A stretch of DNA of 64,000 nt from Onchocerca volvulus (lineage: Eukaryota > Nematoda > Chromadorea > Rhabditida > Onchocercidae): assembly GCA_000499405.2 (NCBI GenBank), contig HG738137.1:15773873-15837872 (forward strand), read 5' to 3'. A program made the translations under genes and the position numbers. Below are positions 62,801-64,000 of this stretch, piece by piece. The notes beneath the pieces are model-generated. The model saw only the letters and a list, made by a program, of their open reading frames with translations. It was not told the origin of the DNA and did no database searches. Within the stretch, counting starts at the first letter, position 1. Every line of letters starts with the position of its first letter.

Positions 62801-64000
62801 AAGAATTAATGATTGAACGAGGAGTTCCAGCTTTAGAGAGGTATTGAAGTTTTCATCTTCGCTTTTCTTAGTCATGAAGTCAAGCATTCTTGACAGATTG
62901 ATTTAAATTTTCATGAAATGGAATTGAAGTGAAGTCTGAATTACAGTTATTGGAAAACATTGAAATGCACATTATGGCATCGTTTTGATATTGTTATGGG
63001 GTTGCATAATTCGAGTTTACATGACCTTGACGTGCATAAAATGCAGCTGCAACCAGATATTCATCCACATTACGTTAGCTTCAAATTCTGTAAACTTTGA
63101 ATACTCCAAATGTTATTATGTGTAAATCAGTTTTGTAGAATACTATCTTCTAATGGACGGAAAAAAAATTTTTCTACATACTGATTTTTGTTATGCTTCA
63201 GATTATAAGACGTTACGCGGAATTCACATGTGCATTACTGGTTTGCAATCAGACTTCGATGCATCAGATCGATCCACAATTACAGGTCTTATGCCTTATT
63301 ATTTTTGATTTCAGTTTAGGTGTTACATTTCTGATTTTGACGTTCCGCTCGATAAAACAAAAAATCGAAAATTCTTAATATTTAATATTCAGATAGAGCC
63401 TTTGCAGCTTTATTTGAGTAAGCAACAAGCTGAGATCGAAAATTTTCTAACTCGTATTACGGAACAACTAACTTCTCGTGTGCAGCAGCTGGTCTGTCTC
63501 ATCAATAATTATGATTTGATACTCAATGTTCTTGAGGTTTGCTGTTTAATTATTAGTTTTGTTAGTTAAATTTTATTTATTCTGTTGTTTATCACATTAT
63601 ATCTTTGTGTTGCAATGTTCATGTTAACAGGAACGAGCAACATTCGATTCGAAAGAAAAATCATCATTCTGGGAATTGAAACAGAATCGTATCAATGAAT
63701 ATGTTGAACTGTTGCTTCGACCTCATTTTGGTGATCTGATGTCATTTGTCAATGAATGTGAACCACTGATTGAACAGGGCCATAAGCAACTTTTAATTCG
63801 TTATTCGGGTAAGATATTTTAGCATTTTTTGAACAGAATGATTTGACTGTTAATAAAGTCATATTTATTAAGATAAGAAGGAGGAAAGGAAAAAAAAATC
63901 ATCGGGAAGTCACACAGTTCAGCTGTTCTATATACTTATTTTACTGGCTTTATGCATAAATTAGTAAAAATTCATTTTTCCATATTGCTAGATTCGATTT
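59802..64000 (+). CDS. vps52: VPS52, GARP/EARP vesicle-tethering subunit (3' end beyond the window)
   Basis: Exons 59802-59871, 59988-60151, 60408-60583, 60792-60942, 61050-61150, 61321-61369, 61542-61625, 61830-61913, 62108-62218, 62468-62623, 62722-62840, 62947-63073, 63202-63285, 63393-63536, 63631-63808 and 63992 onwards give about 602 residues in phase, against 723 in human VPS52, so roughly the last sixth is missing. VPS52 is the core subunit of the GARP and EARP complexes, which tether endosome-derived carriers at the trans-Golgi network or recycling endosomes. Hallmarks are SQFVDDMVV, EREFLEQLHELQHKL, KPLTNYQIPQGALLKNR, FFYEFLLANDRQ, REIRDEYVDVISKMF, LIVPHVAQQANER, RRYAEF and LVCLINNYDLIL. 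The N-terminal third is helical with coiled-coil character. The first exon and its junction (donor 59871, acceptor 59987) are the least certain. One intron appears to start with GC. Confidence 0.94.
61112..61309 (+). repeat. Tandem duplication of an exon end inside a vps52 intron
   Basis: Bases 61249-61309 are a diverged copy of 61112-61171, which spans the end of exon 5 and its donor. Shared blocks include TATCAAATT, ACTTCTTANAAATCG and TTAGTTA. In the copy the donor CG|GTTAGT is changed to CGATTAGT, and two extra bases break the frame, so the copy cannot be used as an exon end. Confidence 0.75.

Noticed and set aside
1..64000. CRISPR arrays, bacterial operons, ribosome binding sites, rRNA and tRNA genes
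   Set aside because: The window is eukaryotic. No spaced identical repeats were seen apart from contiguous tandem arrays, and no rRNA or convincing tRNA sequence was noticed by eye; a tRNA scan would be needed to exclude short tRNA genes.

Overview
The window looks like nuclear DNA of a parasitic nematode, most likely a filarial or other spirurid worm. The evidence is a very AT-rich background, genes split into many short exons by AT-rich introns, 3' splice sites of the TTTTCAG type, acceptor-like sites just upstream of several start codons (as expected for spliced-leader trans-splicing), and metazoan proteins. The species was not determined. All exon models were built by hand from splice sites, reading phase and protein similarity recalled from known families; no search was run.

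Layout. 1-9.6 kb: mostly AT-rich intergenic DNA with a 33-bp tandem array, a degenerate ~30-bp array, an isolated minus-strand exon-like ORF and a 35-bp hairpin. 9.66-25.8 kb (+): a large secreted protein with four PAN/apple-like Cys modules, a fifth module downstream, and evidence of alternative 3' ends. 25.8-30.7 kb: intergenic, with two orphan exon-like ORFs and a G/T-rich degenerate repeat. 30.7-33.2 kb (+): an alpha-carbonic anhydrase with complete zinc and gatekeeper residues but Glu at the usual proton-shuttle His position. 33.5-43.5 kb (-): a complete 18-exon M13 (neprilysin-like) metallopeptidase whose 2.3-kb intron is largely filled by a decayed Helitron-like element. 43.5-54.2 kb: accessory DNA with an inverted-repeat element, an ATP synthase gamma-like pseudogene, a second decayed Helitron-like element with recognisable Rep and helicase pieces, and a perfect 32-bp palindrome. 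54.2-58.0 kb (+): a complete 12-exon succinate dehydrogenase flavoprotein gene. 59.8-64.0 kb (+): VPS52, the GARP/EARP tethering subunit, cut by the window end.

The genes do not form one pathway. SDHA works in mitochondrial respiration, VPS52 in endosome-to-Golgi transport, the M13 peptidase in peptide processing outside the cell, the carbonic anhydrase in CO2/bicarbonate chemistry, and the PAN protein is presumably an extracellular or cuticle-associated factor. The most unusual locus is the multi-PAN gene, where several alternative terminal exons share compatible splice phases and could produce secreted proteins with different numbers of PAN modules.
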